A DNA stretch of 64,000 nucleotides. It comes from Pantoea sp. CCBC3-3-1 (lineage in GTDB: Bacteria > Pseudomonadota > Gammaproteobacteria > Enterobacterales > Enterobacteriaceae). Position numbers and translations under genes: made by a program. Under the pieces are notes generated by a model. The model was given only the letters and a program-made list of their open reading frames with translations, was not told where the DNA came from and did no database searches. Location: contig NZ_CP034363.1 in NCBI RefSeq assembly GCF_007981265.1, positions 1,302,001-1,366,000 on the forward strand, read 5' to 3'. Below are positions 54,004 through 64,000 of this stretch, one piece after another (position 1 is the first letter of the stretch; each line of letters opens with the position of its first letter).

Positions 54004-54031
54004 AAAACCCGCCTGATGGCGGGTTTTTTTT
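54004..54031 (+). terminator. Terminator of cspE
   Basis: AAAACCCGCC-tgat-GGCGGGTTTT stem followed by further T, 20 bases after the stop. Confidence 0.9.
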
Positions 54032-54304
54032 AACCTCAATTTCTCCCCTCGCGCTCCCCGCCGCTTTTTGTGAACGCTATTTTCTTCTTTCACGCTTTGC
54101 GTAAAGATTGTGGCAAAAAATTATTCAAGAAACATTAATGTTTCTCCGCAATAGCTGGCGTGACTCGCTTTTCCGCTGGCCGCGTATCTCCTTGAGCGTT
54201 TTATGTAACATGAGGCGTTTGCTTATTGCGTCAGGCTGGCTATAAATTTTGTACGTCGTGAAGCCCAACGCTGAGATCGCAGGCTTAAATCCACAGGAGG
54301 AATA

Positions 54305-54733
54305 ATGAAGATTCGTCTGGCGAAGGCCGGGGACAGTTTTGCCCTGAGTGCCCTGTTAACCGAACTGGGCTATGAGAATACCGAAACCTTTATTGAAAGG
54401 CGTCTGGCCCAGCTGATCAACGATCGCACTGAAAGGCTGCTTGTGGCTGAATATAACGGTATCGTTTTAGGCTTTCTCTCGCTGCATTTCATTCCACAGC
54501 TGGCTTTGGCAGGAGATTTTGCGCGTGTCAGCTACTTCTGTATCGCTGAGGGAGAACGAAGCGCAGGCATGGGCCACCAGCTGCTACAGCATGCGGAACA
54601 GCTGGCTAAAGAAAGAGGCTGCGACCGGATGGAAGTCCATTGCCACCAGCGCAGACTCAAGGCCAATGCCTTTTATGAGCGGGAAGGATACAGCGAGTCC
54701 CCCCGTTATCTGATTAAAGATCTGAGCGAATAG
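54305..54733 (+). CDS. GNAT-family N-acetyltransferase
   Basis: A 142-residue acetyl-CoA enzyme from ATG at 54305 after AGGAGG. The fold is visible in IRLAKAGDSFALSALLTELG at the start, the acetyl-CoA loop GERSAGMGHQLLQHAEQLAK and NAFYEREGYSESPRYLIKD at the end. Substrate unknown. It converges on the MocR-type gene and overlaps it by 20 bases, so the two transcripts are antisense at their ends. Confidence 0.8.
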   Translation: MKIRLAKAGDSFALSALLTELGYENTETFIERRLAQLINDRTERLLVAEYNGIVLGFLSLHFIPQLALAGDFARVSYFCIAEGERSAGMGHQLLQHAEQLAKERGCDRMEVHCHQRRLKANAFYEREGYSESPRYLIKDLSE

Positions 54734-56072
54734 CGCTCGAGTCCAGTCCGCTTGCCAGCACCAGCGCATCTGCAATGCTGTCGATTTCGTTGCTGGCTAA
54801 CCTGGCGGTACTGACGCGTATAAACTGATTACTGCCGCTGCGGCACCTTTCACCAGGCAGCACGGCGATCCCTCTTGCGGCAAGTGTGATCATGGCAAAC
54901 TGCTCAGACTGCACCGGAATATAAAGGCTCAAACCATCACGATCGGGAAGATCAAGCCCTCGCTTAGCCAGCGCATCCAGCAGGCTGCGACGACGTTGCC
55001 GATAAATTGCTTTGGCCCGTTGGATTTGCTGCTGCGTGCCGCTATCGTTAATCATCCATGCCACTGCCTGTTGCAAAATGCGGCTGGTCCAGCTGGCGCC
55101 AAAATTACGCCAGGAGTGAATGCGTTTGATCAATGCCTGCGGGCCGGAAAGCACGGCCAGACGTAAATCCGGGCCATAGGCTTTTGAGTAGGAGCGCACA
55201 TGCAGTGTTCGATCAGGGTAATGGTGCCCCAGACTTTGTGCTGGCCTCGCTGCCAGTTCACCAATGCCGTCGTCTTCGATGATTAGCGTATTGCTGCCCG
55301 CCAGGATCTGCGCCAGCTCCTCACTGCGAGTTTTACTAACAGCATGACCGGTTGCGGAATGGGTGCCGGGCTGGTAGATCAGCGCCGTCGCGCCTTTATT
55401 CAGCAACATTTTTAGTGCGCCAGGTAACGGCCCCTGTTCGTCACAGGCCAGCGGCATCACTTCTGCGCCAATGTTGTCGAGCATATCCAGCAGCCTCGTT
55501 GCCGTTGGATCTTCAATAATGACTTTGTCTCCCGGCATAAATAACGTTTGTGCGATACAGTTCATCGCATCGAATCCGCCATCCGTCGCCAGCCAGGCCT
55601 CCGCCGGAAAAGGCCAGCCGGGTTGGATTGCCGCCAGTAATCCAGGGGCGATAGCCTCACGCTGATAGCTGTTCAACTGAGGGCACTGAATGCCTTGCAG
55701 CATCGCTTCTCGCAGGTCCGGTAGCAGGGCAGGATCGGGCGAAGCCATAGCAAGGTCGGCGCGAATATTACTGCCATAATTACCAATCTTCTCAAAACGT
55801 ACCGGTCTTGCCGTGAGGTTATCGCCACATACCCAGACGCCGCTGCGGCCTTTTCCGGCAATCGCTTTCTGACGCTTGAGTTGCCCCCACGCGGCTGAAA
55901 CCGTAGCCGGACTTACCGTTAAAATCTCTGCAAGCGTGCGTACCGGCGGCAGAGAAGTTCCTGGCGGGATTTCCCCAGATCGAATCAGTTCAGCAACCGC
56001 GGCGGCAATGCCTTTAATGGAAACGTCATTAATGCGTGCTGCCAGCCAGTCAGGGTCCAGCGTCGGGGTCAT
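54714..56072 (-). CDS. MocR-type regulator (GntR helix-turn-helix plus aminotransferase domain)
   Basis: A 452-residue protein. Residues 15-75 form a GntR-type winged helix (IPPGTSLPPVRTLAEILTVS, then PATVSAAWGQLKRQKAI). The rest is a fold-type I aminotransferase domain; the pyridoxal phosphate Lys is in VRSYSKAYGPDLRLAV. MocR regulators usually sense an amino acid or a B6-linked metabolite. It is divergent from a five-gene transport/amidase operon, with about 130 bases between starts, and probably controls it. Its inducer is unknown. Confidence 0.85.
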   Translation of the reverse strand: MTPTLDPDWLAARINDVSIKGIAAAVAELIRSGEIPPGTSLPPVRTLAEILTVSPATVSAAWGQLKRQKAIAGKGRSGVWVCGDNLTARPVRFEKIGNYGSNIRADLAMASPDPALLPDLREAMLQGIQCPQLNSYQREAIAPGLLAAIQPGWPFPAEAWLATDGGFDAMNCIAQTLFMPGDKVIIEDPTATRLLDMLDNIGAEVMPLACDEQGPLPGALKMLLNKGATALIYQPGTHSATGHAVSKTRSEELAQILAGSNTLIIEDDGIGELAARPAQSLGHHYPDRTLHVRSYSKAYGPDLRLAVLSGPQALIKRIHSWRNFGASWTSRILQQAVAWMINDSGTQQQIQRAKAIYRQRRRSLLDALAKRGLDLPDRDGLSLYIPVQSEQFAMITLAARGIAVLPGERCRSGSNQFIRVSTARLASNEIDSIADALVLASGLDSSAIRSDL

Positions 56073-56202
56073 AAGAAATCCATTTGTTCAGTAACAAAGA
56101 AATTATTGTACAGATAATATCCTGGTCGTAGTATCGAAATTGTACAAAATGATTTTTTACCGGCGTTGCCTTGCAAACGCATTGACTGACACGAGAGAAA
56201 AA

Positions 56203-57162
56203 ATGGTTACGATCAGACTGGCCGTTCGGGACTGGGACTATTTCACGCCGTTGGCGCTGGGTGACATCAAGCCTGAAGGCTTTGCGCTGGAAGTTCATCG
56301 CGTAGGAACGCTGGTCGGTGAGTTAGCTACCAGCCCGGACTATGACGCAGCGGAGGTCTCCTTCAGCCGCTATGCTCAACTCAGGGCAAAAGGGGACACA
56401 TCATTACTGGCGCTGCCGCATTTTTTAATGCGGGGGTTTCGTCAGCGCTGCATCATTACTACTGAAGACAGCCCAATCGTCTCGCTGGAACAGCTAAAAG
56501 GTAAAAATATTGGCGTTACAGGCTGGCAGGATTCCGGTAATACCTGGACTCGTGCGCTGCTGCGTGAAGCGGGAGTTGATATCAACGCCGCTTACTGGTT
56601 CGCAGGACGTTTAACCGCCGAACATCCGATCGTTGACCGTCTGAATGGTTTTGGTCGTCCCGGACGTATCGAAGCCGCACCGGGCGAGCACCCCCTGATC
56701 GATCTGCTGAAAGCGGGAGAGCTGGACGCTATCTTTACGCCCTTTATGCCCCAGGGATTTTTCCTGCCAGACTCCGGCCTGCGTCAGCTACAAACCGATT
56801 TCCGCCAGGCAGAACTAGCCTATTTTCAGCGTGTTGGTTATATCCCCGGTCATCACGTATTGGCATGCAAACCTGAGCTGGCGCTGGCGCATCCTGACGT
56901 CCCCCAGGCGCTGAGCGAACTTATCGATCGTTCTGCCCGACTCTGGTACGAGAAGCGGGAAAAATACGCGGATACCACCCCCTGGCTGCTCGACGATCTG
57001 CGCCGTACCGCGCAGGATTTACCGGCGAACTGGCAGGCTAATGGCCTTGAGGCCAATCGCAAGATGATTGGCGATTTCGCCACCGAGCTTTTCGAGCAGG
57101 GAATTGTTTCTCAACGCCTTACGCCGGAGGATCTCTTCCCGGCTGCACTGAAAGGAGCATAA
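56203..57162 (+). CDS. Periplasmic-binding-fold protein without signal peptide (dihydroxyphthalate decarboxylase-like)
   Basis: A 319-residue protein starting at ATG 56203 after GAGAG; the extension to 56140 is not a signal. It resembles 4,5-dihydroxyphthalate decarboxylase-like/NitT-type binding proteins ([40 protein letters not shown]). Without export it would be a cytoplasmic enzyme or sensor. It is first in an operon with an amidase and an ABC importer, and its stop is two bases from the next start. Function is inferred only from family and setting. Confidence 0.6.
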   Translation: MVTIRLAVRDWDYFTPLALGDIKPEGFALEVHRVGTLVGELATSPDYDAAEVSFSRYAQLRAKGDTSLLALPHFLMRGFRQRCIITTEDSPIVSLEQLKGKNIGVTGWQDSGNTWTRALLREAGVDINAAYWFAGRLTAEHPIVDRLNGFGRPGRIEAAPGEHPLIDLLKAGELDAIFTPFMPQGFFLPDSGLRQLQTDFRQAELAYFQRVGYIPGHHVLACKPELALAHPDVPQALSELIDRSARLWYEKREKYADTTPWLLDDLRRTAQDLPANWQANGLEANRKMIGDFATELFEQGIVSQRLTPEDLFPAALKGA

Positions 57163-57164
57163 CG

Positions 57165-57953
57165 ATGAAAGTTGCCTTAGGACAGTTTGCGGTCAGCCGT
57201 GAATGGCAGGATAACGCAGCAACCTGCATCAGTTTAATGACGCAGGCACAGGCGGGTGGGGCAGAGCTGCTGGTATTGCCGGAAGGCGTACTGGCACGCG
57301 ATATCGCCGATCCGGACCTGGTTCTGAAAGCTGCCCAGCCGCTGAACGGTCCATTCCTCAGTGACATTTACGCGGCCAGTCGCGGCAATAATCTGACCAC
57401 TATTATGACCGTGCACGTACCGACGGATGAAGGTAAAGCCCTGAACGTGCTCATCGCCGTGCGCAATGGTGAGATCGTCGCCCGTTACGACAAACTGCAT
57501 CTTTATGATGCCTTCGCCATGCAGGAGTCCCGCAACGTCACCGCAGGCAATGAGGTTCCGCCGCTGCTTGAGGTCGCAGGAATGAAAGTCGGCCTGATGA
57601 CGTGCTATGACGTGCGCTTTCCCGAACAGGCGCGCCGGTTAGTACTGGACGGTGCCGATGTGCTGGTATTGCCCGCCGCCTGGGTAAAAGGGCCGCTAAA
57701 AGAGATGCATTGGGAAGTGCTGGTGACCGCTCGTGCACTTGAAAACACCTGCTATCTGGTTGCCGTTGGAGAATGTGGCCCGCGCAATATCGGCAACAGC
57801 CTGGTTGTTGATCCGCTGGGTGTGGCGATAGCAAAAGCGGCCGAAGCGCCAGCGCTGGTTTTCGCCGATGTCGATCCCGCCCGTATTGCGCACGCGCGCC
57901 AGGTTTTACCGGTACTGGAAAATCGCCGTTTTGCTCGCCCTGAACTCAACTAA
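57165..57953 (+). CDS. ybeM: Carbon-nitrogen hydrolase, YbeM (deaminated glutathione amidase type)
   Basis: A 262-residue nitrilase-fold enzyme. The triad is visible: Glu in [11 protein letters not shown], Lys in [12 protein letters not shown] and Cys in [14 protein letters not shown]. Sequence along its whole length is close to E. coli YbeM, a homologue of Nit1 that removes the amide from deaminated glutathione, a side product. The locus between cspE and tatE is also that of E. coli ybeM, but here the gene lies inside a transport operon. ATG 57165 follows GGAG. It may act on the imported compound. Confidence 0.85.
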   Translation: MKVALGQFAVSREWQDNAATCISLMTQAQAGGAELLVLPEGVLARDIADPDLVLKAAQPLNGPFLSDIYAASRGNNLTTIMTVHVPTDEGKALNVLIAVRNGEIVARYDKLHLYDAFAMQESRNVTAGNEVPPLLEVAGMKVGLMTCYDVRFPEQARRLVLDGADVLVLPAAWVKGPLKEMHWEVLVTARALENTCYLVAVGECGPRNIGNSLVVDPLGVAIAKAAEAPALVFADVDPARIAHARQVLPVLENRRFARPELN

Positions 57954-57972
57954 AACCGCGGGAAAACTATTG

Positions 57973-58860
57973 ATGAAGATGAAAGCAACGGCTATTGCTT
58001 TGGCGATGGGCTTAATAGCAAGCAGCGCGCAGGCCACAGAGAGCATTCCGGTACAGAACGTCGATCCTGCACTGCACGACCGTTTACCGGCCGATATCAA
58101 ACAGGCTGGCAAGATGATTTCCGTGAACAACGGATCTTTTCCGCCGTACGAGATCGTCGAAGGACCCACGTCGATGAGTGGGGCTTCTGCGGATCTTACC
58201 GAAGCGCTGGCCCAGCTGCTGGGCATCAAAATTGAACACGCAACCGTCAGCGGTCTGTCGGGCGTACTGGCGGGGATCAAATCGGGCCGCTATCAGTTGG
58301 CCATCGGTCCGGTTGGCGACTATCCCGACAGGCAGCAAAAAAACGATTTTATCGACTACGTGCAGGAGTTTGTGGTGTTTGCCGTACAAAAAGGGAATCC
58401 GGCGCACATTAACGGGCTGGAAGATACCTGCGGGAAACGAATTGCCGTTATGGCCGCAGGCTCTGCCGAGCAGGTGATCCGCAAACAGTCCCTGGTGTGT
58501 ACGGATGCAGGCAAACCTGCCGTCACGGTGCAGTCTTTTACCGATCAGCCTTCCTCTATTTTAGCCGTCCGCTCAAAACGCTCTGATGCCTTTTTCTCTT
58601 CTCAAGCCCCGCTGGTGTATTTTGTTCAGCAGGCGCATGGCCAGCTGGAACTCACCGGGCAAGGCAAGAAAAATGGCTTTGGTGATATTTTTCAGGGAAC
58701 CGTAGTGCCAAAAGACTCAGCGCTGGGCAAGGTGGTGCTGGACGGCTACAACGTGCTGTTTGCCAACGGAACCTATGCGGCAATCATGAAAAAATGGCAG
58801 CTGGACGGCAACACTATCCCGCAGCCTGGATTCAATTTGGCTAAGGGGACAGGAAAATGA
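57973..58860 (+). CDS. Polar amino acid ABC transporter, substrate-binding protein
   Basis: A 295-residue periplasmic protein from ATG at 57973; the upstream frame belongs to another gene. It has a signal peptide (MKMKATAIALAMGLIASSAQ then ATES) and the family 3 binding-protein layout: FPPYEIVEGPTSMSGASADL, then GVLAGIKSGRYQLAIGPVGD, with two cysteines (LEDTCGKR and SLVCTD) that could form a disulfide. It overlaps the permease start by four bases. The ligand is probably an amino acid or amide. Confidence 0.8.
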   Translation: MKMKATAIALAMGLIASSAQATESIPVQNVDPALHDRLPADIKQAGKMISVNNGSFPPYEIVEGPTSMSGASADLTEALAQLLGIKIEHATVSGLSGVLAGIKSGRYQLAIGPVGDYPDRQQKNDFIDYVQEFVVFAVQKGNPAHINGLEDTCGKRIAVMAAGSAEQVIRKQSLVCTDAGKPAVTVQSFTDQPSSILAVRSKRSDAFFSSQAPLVYFVQQAHGQLELTGQGKKNGFGDIFQGTVVPKDSALGKVVLDGYNVLFANGTYAAIMKKWQLDGNTIPQPGFNLAKGTGK

Positions 58861-59831
58861 CGACGGGTACCACGAATTCACGGGCCAGGGAAAGGGCAGA
58901 CGTGCAACAGCGCGACGTGGCTTTTGCCCGTAGCGTACCGCGTTACGGTCGCCTGGCCAGCTGGATTGTGGTGCTGCTGATTGCCGCCAACGCGAGCTGG
59001 CTGGTGGCAACCAATCCCAATTTCGAATGGCAGGTCGTGCTGAAATGGTTTACCGAAGCCTCGGTGCTGAAGGGGTTGCAGGTCACGCTTGGCCTGACGC
59101 TCGTTTCAATGGTGCTCGGCACGCTGTCAGGATTGCTGTTGGCCGTTGCCCGCCTGTCGGAAAACCGTCTGCTCAGAGGATTATCGGGTCTTTACATCTG
59201 GTTTTTCCGCGGCACGCCGCTGCTGGTACAGCTAATCTTCTGGTACAACATGTCTACGCTGTTTCCCACTATTACGCTGGGTATTCCTTTAGGCGGCCCG
59301 ATTCTGGCCAGCTGGAACACCAACGATTTGATCACACCCTTAACCGCGGCTATCGCCGGGCTGGCGCTCAACGAGGCGGCGTATATGGCCGAGATTATCC
59401 GTGCAGGTTTGCAGTCGGTGGATAGCGGTCAGGTAGAAACCACTCAGGCGTTTGGCATGAGCCGTGCTCGCGCACTGCGCCGTATCATTATCCCTCAGGC
59501 GATGCGCTCGATTATTCCGCCAACCGGTAATCAGTTGATCAGTATGATTAAAGCGACCTCTCTGGTCAGCGTTATTGCAATGGGCGATCTGCTCTATTCG
59601 GTGCAGTCGATCTATAACCGCACTTTTGAAGTGATCCCAATGCTAATGGTTGCCGTGATCTGGTATCTGCTGATTACCTCGGTGTTGAATATCGGGCAAT
59701 CGGCTATTGAACGCTACTACTCACGTGGGATACGTCGTTCATCATCAGCAACGAAACGCCGTTTGCCCTCGGCGGAGACTAAAGCCAGTCCGCTGGTTAA
59801 CCGTCCTTTACTGCATAAGGAAGATGTATGA
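58857..59831 (+). CDS. Polar amino acid ABC transporter, permease
   Basis: A 324-residue inner-membrane permease of the HisMQ family, longer than usual (220-250) because of charged N- and C-terminal extensions. Core marks are [37 protein letters not shown] and the ATPase-contact loop [20 protein letters not shown]. Starts and ends overlap both neighbours by four bases. A single permease presumably works as a homodimer. Confidence 0.8.
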   Translation: MTTGTTNSRARERADVQQRDVAFARSVPRYGRLASWIVVLLIAANASWLVATNPNFEWQVVLKWFTEASVLKGLQVTLGLTLVSMVLGTLSGLLLAVARLSENRLLRGLSGLYIWFFRGTPLLVQLIFWYNMSTLFPTITLGIPLGGPILASWNTNDLITPLTAAIAGLALNEAAYMAEIIRAGLQSVDSGQVETTQAFGMSRARALRRIIIPQAMRSIIPPTGNQLISMIKATSLVSVIAMGDLLYSVQSIYNRTFEVIPMLMVAVIWYLLITSVLNIGQSAIERYYSRGIRRSSSATKRRLPSAETKASPLVNRPLLHKEDV

Positions 59832-60595
59832 ACCCGATGCCGCTGATACGTGCCAGAAATGTGCAGAAAAGCTACGGTGATAATGAGGTGCTGAAGGGGA
59901 TCGACCTTGATGTAATGCCGGGCGAAGTGGTAGTGATCCTTGGCCCTTCCGGCTCGGGAAAATCGACTTTTTTACGCTGCATCAATCATCTGGAAGATAT
60001 GAATGCCGGGTCGATTATGATCGGTGAACATCAGGTGGGTTACGAGCTTAAAAAGGGGATGTTGCATCGTCTTTCTGCGCGCAAAATCGCTAAACAGCGG
60101 CAGGAAATCGGCATGGTCTTTCAGCAGTTCAACCTCTATCCGCATATGACCGTGTTGCAGAATATCATTGAAGCGCCAACAGGCGTCCACAAGCAACCGC
60201 GGGAAGAGGCGATTCGTTACGCCAGAGAATTACTGGCGACGGTCGGGCTGAGTGATAAGGCTGATGCCTGGCCACGTCATCTCTCTGGGGGGCAACAGCA
60301 GCGCGTAGCGATTGCGAGAGCGCTGGCAATCCGTCCTAAGCTGATGCTGTTTGATGAACCCACTTCGGCACTGGATCCCGAGCTGGTCGGTGAAGTGTTG
60401 GCAACGATGCGTACGCTGGCGGATCGGGGATTAACGATGGTGGTTGTGACTCACGAAATAGGGTTCGCCCGTGAGGCTGCCGATCGGGTGGTATTTATGG
60501 ACGGGGGCGTAGTGGTAGAGCAGGGGCCGCCGGATCGGGTGCTGGTTGCCCCAAAACATCCGCGATTTCAGGCTTTCCTGAGCCGTTTTATCTGA
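59828..60595 (+). CDS. Polar amino acid ABC transporter, ATP-binding protein
   Basis: A 255-residue ATPase of the GlnQ/HisP type: Walker [11 protein letters not shown]-loop [10 protein letters not shown], signature [10 protein letters not shown] and Walker [16 protein letters not shown]. It overlaps the permease gene by four bases and completes the importer. It is the last gene of the operon that starts at 56203. Confidence 0.9.
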   Translation: MNPMPLIRARNVQKSYGDNEVLKGIDLDVMPGEVVVILGPSGSGKSTFLRCINHLEDMNAGSIMIGEHQVGYELKKGMLHRLSARKIAKQRQEIGMVFQQFNLYPHMTVLQNIIEAPTGVHKQPREEAIRYARELLATVGLSDKADAWPRHLSGGQQQRVAIARALAIRPKLMLFDEPTSALDPELVGEVLATMRTLADRGLTMVVVTHEIGFAREAADRVVFMDGGVVVEQGPPDRVLVAPKHPRFQAFLSRFI

Positions 60596-60724
60596 TATGA
60601 TCGGTGTGCCGTTGTGCAGATATTACTCTGTTACAGATTGCGGTTGTATTGACCAGCGATCTGCGCGTTAATACACTTTATGGTTATTGGCCTTTAGGGT
60701 CAGGTTAAAATAAAGAAGGTGTGT

Positions 60725-60931
60725 ATGGAAGGTATCAGTATTGCCAAGCTGCTGATTATTGGTGCTCTGATCGTATTGCTGTTCGGAACCAACAAGTTAC
60801 GATCTCTCGGTGGCGATCTGGGGTCAGCAATTAAGGGCTTTAAAAAGGCCATGAGCGACGACGACACTTCCGCGAAAAAAGCGCCGGTCGCTGAAGAAAA
60901 ACCTGCTGAGCAAGTTGCACACAAAGAGTAA
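60725..60931 (+). CDS. tatE: Twin-arginine translocase subunit TatE
   Basis: A 68-residue TatA-type protein: [20 protein letters not shown], the membrane helix, then [20 protein letters not shown], the amphipathic helix with the FG-like hinge, and a charged tail. Position between ybeM and lipA matches E. coli tatE. It contributes to Tat export, used here by the gluconate dehydrogenase small subunit. A strong terminator follows. Confidence 0.9.
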   Translation: MEGISIAKLLIIGALIVLLFGTNKLRSLGGDLGSAIKGFKKAMSDDDTSAKKAPVAEEKPAEQVAHKE

Positions 60932-60947
60932 TTCTCAGCTGGCACCA

Positions 60948-60979
60948 TAAAAAAACGGATGACCTGTCATCCGTTTTTA
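60948..60979. terminator. Terminator between tatE and lipA
   Basis: AAAAACGGATGAC-ct-GTCATCCGTTTTT is symmetric and has T-runs in both directions, so it can serve convergent tatE and lipA. Confidence 0.85.
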
Positions 60980-61066
60980 GTTTCTGTTACCAAAATGTAA
61001 AATTTTATAACTTCTGAAACGATCTGTCGGATTAAAACGGTCCGCTATGAACCGTTTTGCCGCGCA

Positions 61067-62032
61067 TTATTTCACTTCCAATCCTTTCGCCTGCATATCT
61101 GCATGATAAGAAGAACGTACAAACGGGCCGCAGGCTGCGTGCGTAAAGCCCATTTCCATTGCCGCTTCTTTCATCTCATCAAATTCTGCCGGACTGACGT
61201 AACGCTGTACGGGGAGATGATGGCGGCTTGGCTGCAAATATTGCCCCAGTGTCAGCATGGTGACGCCGTGGCGGCGCAGATCGCGCATCACTTCGACGAT
61301 TTCCGCATTGGTTTCGCCCAGCCCAACCATCAAGCCTGATTTCGTGGGGATATCCGGATGCGCTTCTTTAAAACGTTCCAGTAATTTCAGCGACCACTCA
61401 TAGTTAGCGCCCGGCCGAACCTGACGATAAACACGCGGCACGTTTTCCAGATTGTGGTTAAAGACGTCTGGCGGCGTGGCGGTAAGAATATCCAGCGCAC
61501 GATCCATACGGCCACGGAAGTCAGGCACTAACGTTTCAATCTTGATATTGGGGCTTTTTGCCCGAATAGCCGTAATGCAATCTGCAAAGTGCTGTGCGCC
61601 GCCGTCACGTAAATCATCGCGATCGACAGAAGTAATAACCACATAACGCAGGCCCATATCGGCGATCGTCTGACCCAGTTTTTCGGGTTCGTTAGCATCA
61701 GGCTGGATCGGACGGCCATGCGCCACATCGCAGAACGGGCAACGGCGGGTACAAATTGCCCCGAGGATCATAAAGGTTGCGGTGCCGTGATTAAAACATT
61801 CAGCAAGGTTAGGGCAGGAAGCCTCTTCACAGACGGAATGCAGACCGTTTTTACGCATAGCGGCTTTGATGCCCTGAATGCGGCTGGAATCGGCAGGGAG
61901 TTTGATTTTCATCCACTCCGGCTTACGTAAGATCTCTGGGCGTTCTGTGACCACGGTTTTTACCGGGATCAGCGCCATTTTATCGGCATCGCGGTATTTG
62001 ACGCCGCGTTCCATCTGAATGGGTTTACTCAT
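61067..62032 (-). CDS. lipA: Lipoyl synthase
   Basis: A 321-residue radical SAM enzyme, the length of E. coli LipA. It inserts two sulfurs into octanoyl chains on lipoyl domains. Both iron-sulfur clusters are visible: [12 protein letters not shown] (auxiliary) and CTRRCPFC (radical SAM). ATG at 62032 gives the standard N-terminus ([20 protein letters not shown]). The LysR gene ybeF that lies between lipA and lipB in E. coli is absent; about 220 bases separate them. Confidence 0.95.
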   Translation of the reverse strand: MSKPIQMERGVKYRDADKMALIPVKTVVTERPEILRKPEWMKIKLPADSSRIQGIKAAMRKNGLHSVCEEASCPNLAECFNHGTATFMILGAICTRRCPFCDVAHGRPIQPDANEPEKLGQTIADMGLRYVVITSVDRDDLRDGGAQHFADCITAIRAKSPNIKIETLVPDFRGRMDRALDILTATPPDVFNHNLENVPRVYRQVRPGANYEWSLKLLERFKEAHPDIPTKSGLMVGLGETNAEIVEVMRDLRRHGVTMLTLGQYLQPSRHHLPVQRYVSPAEFDEMKEAAMEMGFTHAACGPFVRSSYHADMQAKGLEVK

Positions 62033-62254
62033 AATCTTGCAAGTTCCAGGTTGGCATGCGCTAATCATCCGCAAAAACGAGCTGTAGTATTAAACTTTTT
62101 TTGATAAAGCACGAAAATTATATCATCTCAGGTGCCAGGTTTCAGCCTGCTGAAGGCAGAAAATGTGACAGAATTGTAAATTTAACGCCATTCTTCCCGC
62201 AATAATATCAACGCGTCCAATAACTCTGCTGCCCGCTTCGCACCCGTGCACTCA

Positions 62255-62893
62255 TTACGATATCCAGCGGACGGCAGGGATAGAAAGCTGCCGGGCAAAA
62301 TGTTCAATCAGTAACGGCTGAATGTCTGCCAGCGTGGTGCCTGCTTTCAGATCGGAAACCTGAGTCATTTCCAGGCCCGCATAGCCGCAAGGATTGATGC
62401 GGTGAAAAGGGGAGAGGTCCATATCAACGTTCAACGCCAGTCCATGGAAAGAGCAGCCGTTGCGGATACGTAATCCCAATGAGCAGATTTTCTTGCCGCT
62501 GACGTAAACGCCAGGCGCATCAGGCCTCGCTGCCGCTTCAATATCAAAATGCGCCAATGTCTCAACCACCGTCTGCTCGATAGCCGTAACCAGCTGGCGA
62601 ACGCCGGTTTTCCTGCGTTTAAGGTTGAGCAACACGTACATAACTTGCTGGCCTGGACCGTGGTAAGTCACCTGACCGCCGCGGTCGCTCTGCATCACCG
62701 GGATATCCCCTGGACCAAGCAGATGCTCAGCTTTACCGGCCTGACCTTGAGTGAATACCGGCAGATGCTCGACCAGCCAGATTTCATCGGGGGTATCTTC
62801 GTCGCGCTGATTGGTAAAGTCGTGCATTGCCTGAGAGACAGGCGCCCATGGCTGTAGGCCAAGCTGGCGAATAAGCAGAGTTTCGTGCGGCAA
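62255..62893 (-). CDS. lipB: Octanoyltransferase LipB
   Basis: A 212-residue enzyme that moves octanoate from acyl carrier protein to lipoyl domains, the step before LipA. The start is TTG at 62893, as recalled for E. coli. Marks are [40 protein letters not shown], the active-site Lys in [16 protein letters not shown] and the active-site Cys in [12 protein letters not shown]. Confidence 0.95.
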   Translation of the reverse strand: MPHETLLIRQLGLQPWAPVSQAMHDFTNQRDEDTPDEIWLVEHLPVFTQGQAGKAEHLLGPGDIPVMQSDRGGQVTYHGPGQQVMYVLLNLKRRKTGVRQLVTAIEQTVVETLAHFDIEAAARPDAPGVYVSGKKICSLGLRIRNGCSFHGLALNVDMDLSPFHRINPCGYAGLEMTQVSDLKAGTTLADIQPLLIEHFARQLSIPAVRWIS

Positions 62894-62977
62894 AATGGCG
62901 GTCCGGTGAAGGAGTCAGACGGGCAGTATAACGCTGACAGAGGACGACAACCAGTCGCCTCCTGTCAGGCATGGCGC

Positions 62978-63241
62978 CTACAGCACCATGCGAACGATTT
63001 CGATTTTACCCAGCTCGTCGTACAGCGTTTCTACCTGCTCAATGTGCGTCGCCGTGATGGTAATAGAAACCGAGTGGTAGTTGCCTTTGCTGCTCGGTTT
63101 TACGTCCGGAGAGTAGTCACCCGGCGCGTGGCGCTGAACAACTTCAACCACTTGATCCACCAGCTCTGGCTGTGCCAGACCCATTACTTTATAAGTAAAG
63201 GGAGTTGGAAATTCGAGTAGTTCTTTAAGATTGGTTTTCAT
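62978..63241 (-). CDS. ybeD: YbeD, DUF493 protein
   Basis: An 87-residue protein of the DUF493 family with an ACT-like fold ([55 protein letters not shown]). Length and position between dacA and lipB match E. coli. Function is unknown; binding of a small ligand is suspected from the fold. The ATG at 63241 is followed by the usual first residues. Confidence 0.9.
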   Translation of the reverse strand: MKTNLKELLEFPTPFTYKVMGLAQPELVDQVVEVVQRHAPGDYSPDVKPSSKGNYHSVSITITATHIEQVETLYDELGKIEIVRMVL

Positions 63242-63268
63242 AAGGGCTCCGGTAACGCCAAAACAAAG

Positions 63269-63288
63269 ACTCCCGCGTACGCGGGAGC
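63269..63288 (-). terminator. Terminator between dacA and ybeD
   Basis: CTCCCGCG-ta-CGCGGGAG, a perfect stem at 63270-63287, followed on the minus strand by TCTTTGTTTT. Confidence 0.75.
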
Positions 63289-63382
63289 CTACAGATAATC
63301 TCAATATGGGGTGCATTAACGCCGAAATCAAGAGGTCAATACAACCTGTTTCAAGGCATATTGCCGCTGATGGCGTCAGGGT

Positions 63383-64000
63383 TTAGCCAAACCAGTGATG
63401 GAACATCAGCTTAATATAATCCACGATGCGGCCAAAGAATCCACCTTCAGGCATTTCATTAAGCACCACCAGCGGATGTTGCTCAATAGTTTTGCCGTCC
63501 AGTTGGAAGTTGATGGTACCCACCACCTGGTTTTTAGCCAGCGGTGCATGCAGTTCGGTATTGGACAGCCTGTAGCTTGCTTTCAGATCCTTCATGCGGC
63601 CACGAGGAATGGTCAGATAAACATCTTTTTCCACGCCGAGCTGAACGCGATCGCTGTTACCAAACCAAACCGGCTCGGAAGCAAACTCTTTTCCTGCTTT
63701 CAGCGGCGCCACGGTTTCAAAGAAACGGAAGCCCCAGGTCAGGAGCTTCTTGCTCTCAACTTCACGCCCTTTAAAGGTACGTCCGCCCATCACTGCTGAG
63801 ATCAGGCGCATCTGGCCTTCCGTTGCAGAAGCGACAATATTATAGCCAGCCGCCTCGGTATGACCGGTTTTGATGCCGTCAACTTGTAAGCTGGTGTCCC
63901 ACAGCAGGCCGTTGCGGTTGGTCTGGCGGATATTGTTAAAGGTAAAATCTTTCTCTTTATAAACTGCGTATTCATCCGGCACATCACGAATCAGTGCCTG
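63383..64000 (-). CDS. dacA: D-alanyl-D-alanine carboxypeptidase DacA (PBP5), C-terminal part
   Basis: The window holds the last 205 residues; the gene runs on past base 64000. The KTG motif of the penicillin-binding fold is in [20 protein letters not shown]. The following beta-rich C-terminal domain and the final amphipathic helix [16 protein letters not shown], which anchors PBP5 in the inner membrane, are intact. The enzyme trims the terminal D-Ala from peptidoglycan. The serine motif lies outside the window. Confidence 0.92.
   Translation of the reverse strand, partial: QALIRDVPDEYAVYKEKDFTFNNIRQTNRNGLLWDTSLQVDGIKTGHTEAAGYNIVASATEGQMRLISAVMGGRTFKGREVESKKLLTWGFRFFETVAPLKAGKEFASEPVWFGNSDRVQLGVEKDVYLTIPRGRMKDLKASYRLSNTELHAPLAKNQVVGTINFQLDGKTIEQHPLVVLNEMPEGGFFGRIVDYIKLMFHHWFG

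Overview
The window reads as an enterobacterial chromosome, most likely of the Erwinia/Pantoea group (Erwiniaceae). The tail keeps the enterobacterial order pagP-cspE-ybeM-tatE-lipA-lipB-ybeD-dacA. It is combined with traits common in that family: a periplasmic gluconate 2-dehydrogenase, a PQQ glucose dehydrogenase, an OprB porin, a short (Cio-type) cytochrome bd oxidase and CheV. The genus is an inference; there is no rRNA or other marker to settle it.

Bases 1 to about 11,500 are the decayed right part of a prophage, or of several overlapping ones. It holds the end of a DUF927 replication-type protein, a lysis cassette (endolysin, frameshifted Rz, intact Rz1), several small cargo genes, an HNH endonuclease beside a truncated P27-type small terminase, a second truncated small terminase of another family, and a reverse-strand block. 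No large terminase, portal, capsid, tail or integrase gene is visible, and many of the genes present carry stops or frameshifts, so this is not an active phage. Two features organise it: a pair of six-copy GTTGGTTCA clusters about 10 kb apart in opposite orientation, and a 36-bp hairpin repeat found three times at cargo boundaries. A Clp-fold serine proteinase with a 66-codon upstream gene is the best-preserved cargo.

From 12.3 to 26 kb lie housekeeping and stress genes: an MscS-type channel, frmR/frmA for formaldehyde with a clear operator, a glutathionyl-hydroquinone reductase operon, a YdcJ/HglS-type dioxygenase, a GABA-type permease, cheV, a cupin-like gene broken by a stop, an EamA exporter with a divergent AraC regulator, and a DUF1198 gene.

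From 26.6 to 50 kb is a sugar-oxidation and iron region. Gluconate dehydrogenase (three genes), PqqU (outer-membrane PQQ receptor) next to Gcd (the PQQ enzyme), OprB, the CioAB quinol oxidase and a GntR-type-operator-controlled gluconate permease together suggest periplasmic oxidation of glucose to gluconate and 2-ketogluconate, with electrons passed through ubiquinol to the bd oxidase and gluconate taken up. Interspersed are a duplicated coiled-coil/RcnB-like module, an iron-type alcohol dehydrogenase, and a Fur-box-controlled binding protein next to the iron exporter FetAB.

From 50 to 64 kb are unknown small proteins, YohP, PagP, CspE and a GNAT acetyltransferase. The ybeM locus is expanded into a five-gene transport/amidase operon with a divergent MocR regulator, followed by tatE, lipoate synthesis (lipA, lipB), ybeD and the end of dacA.
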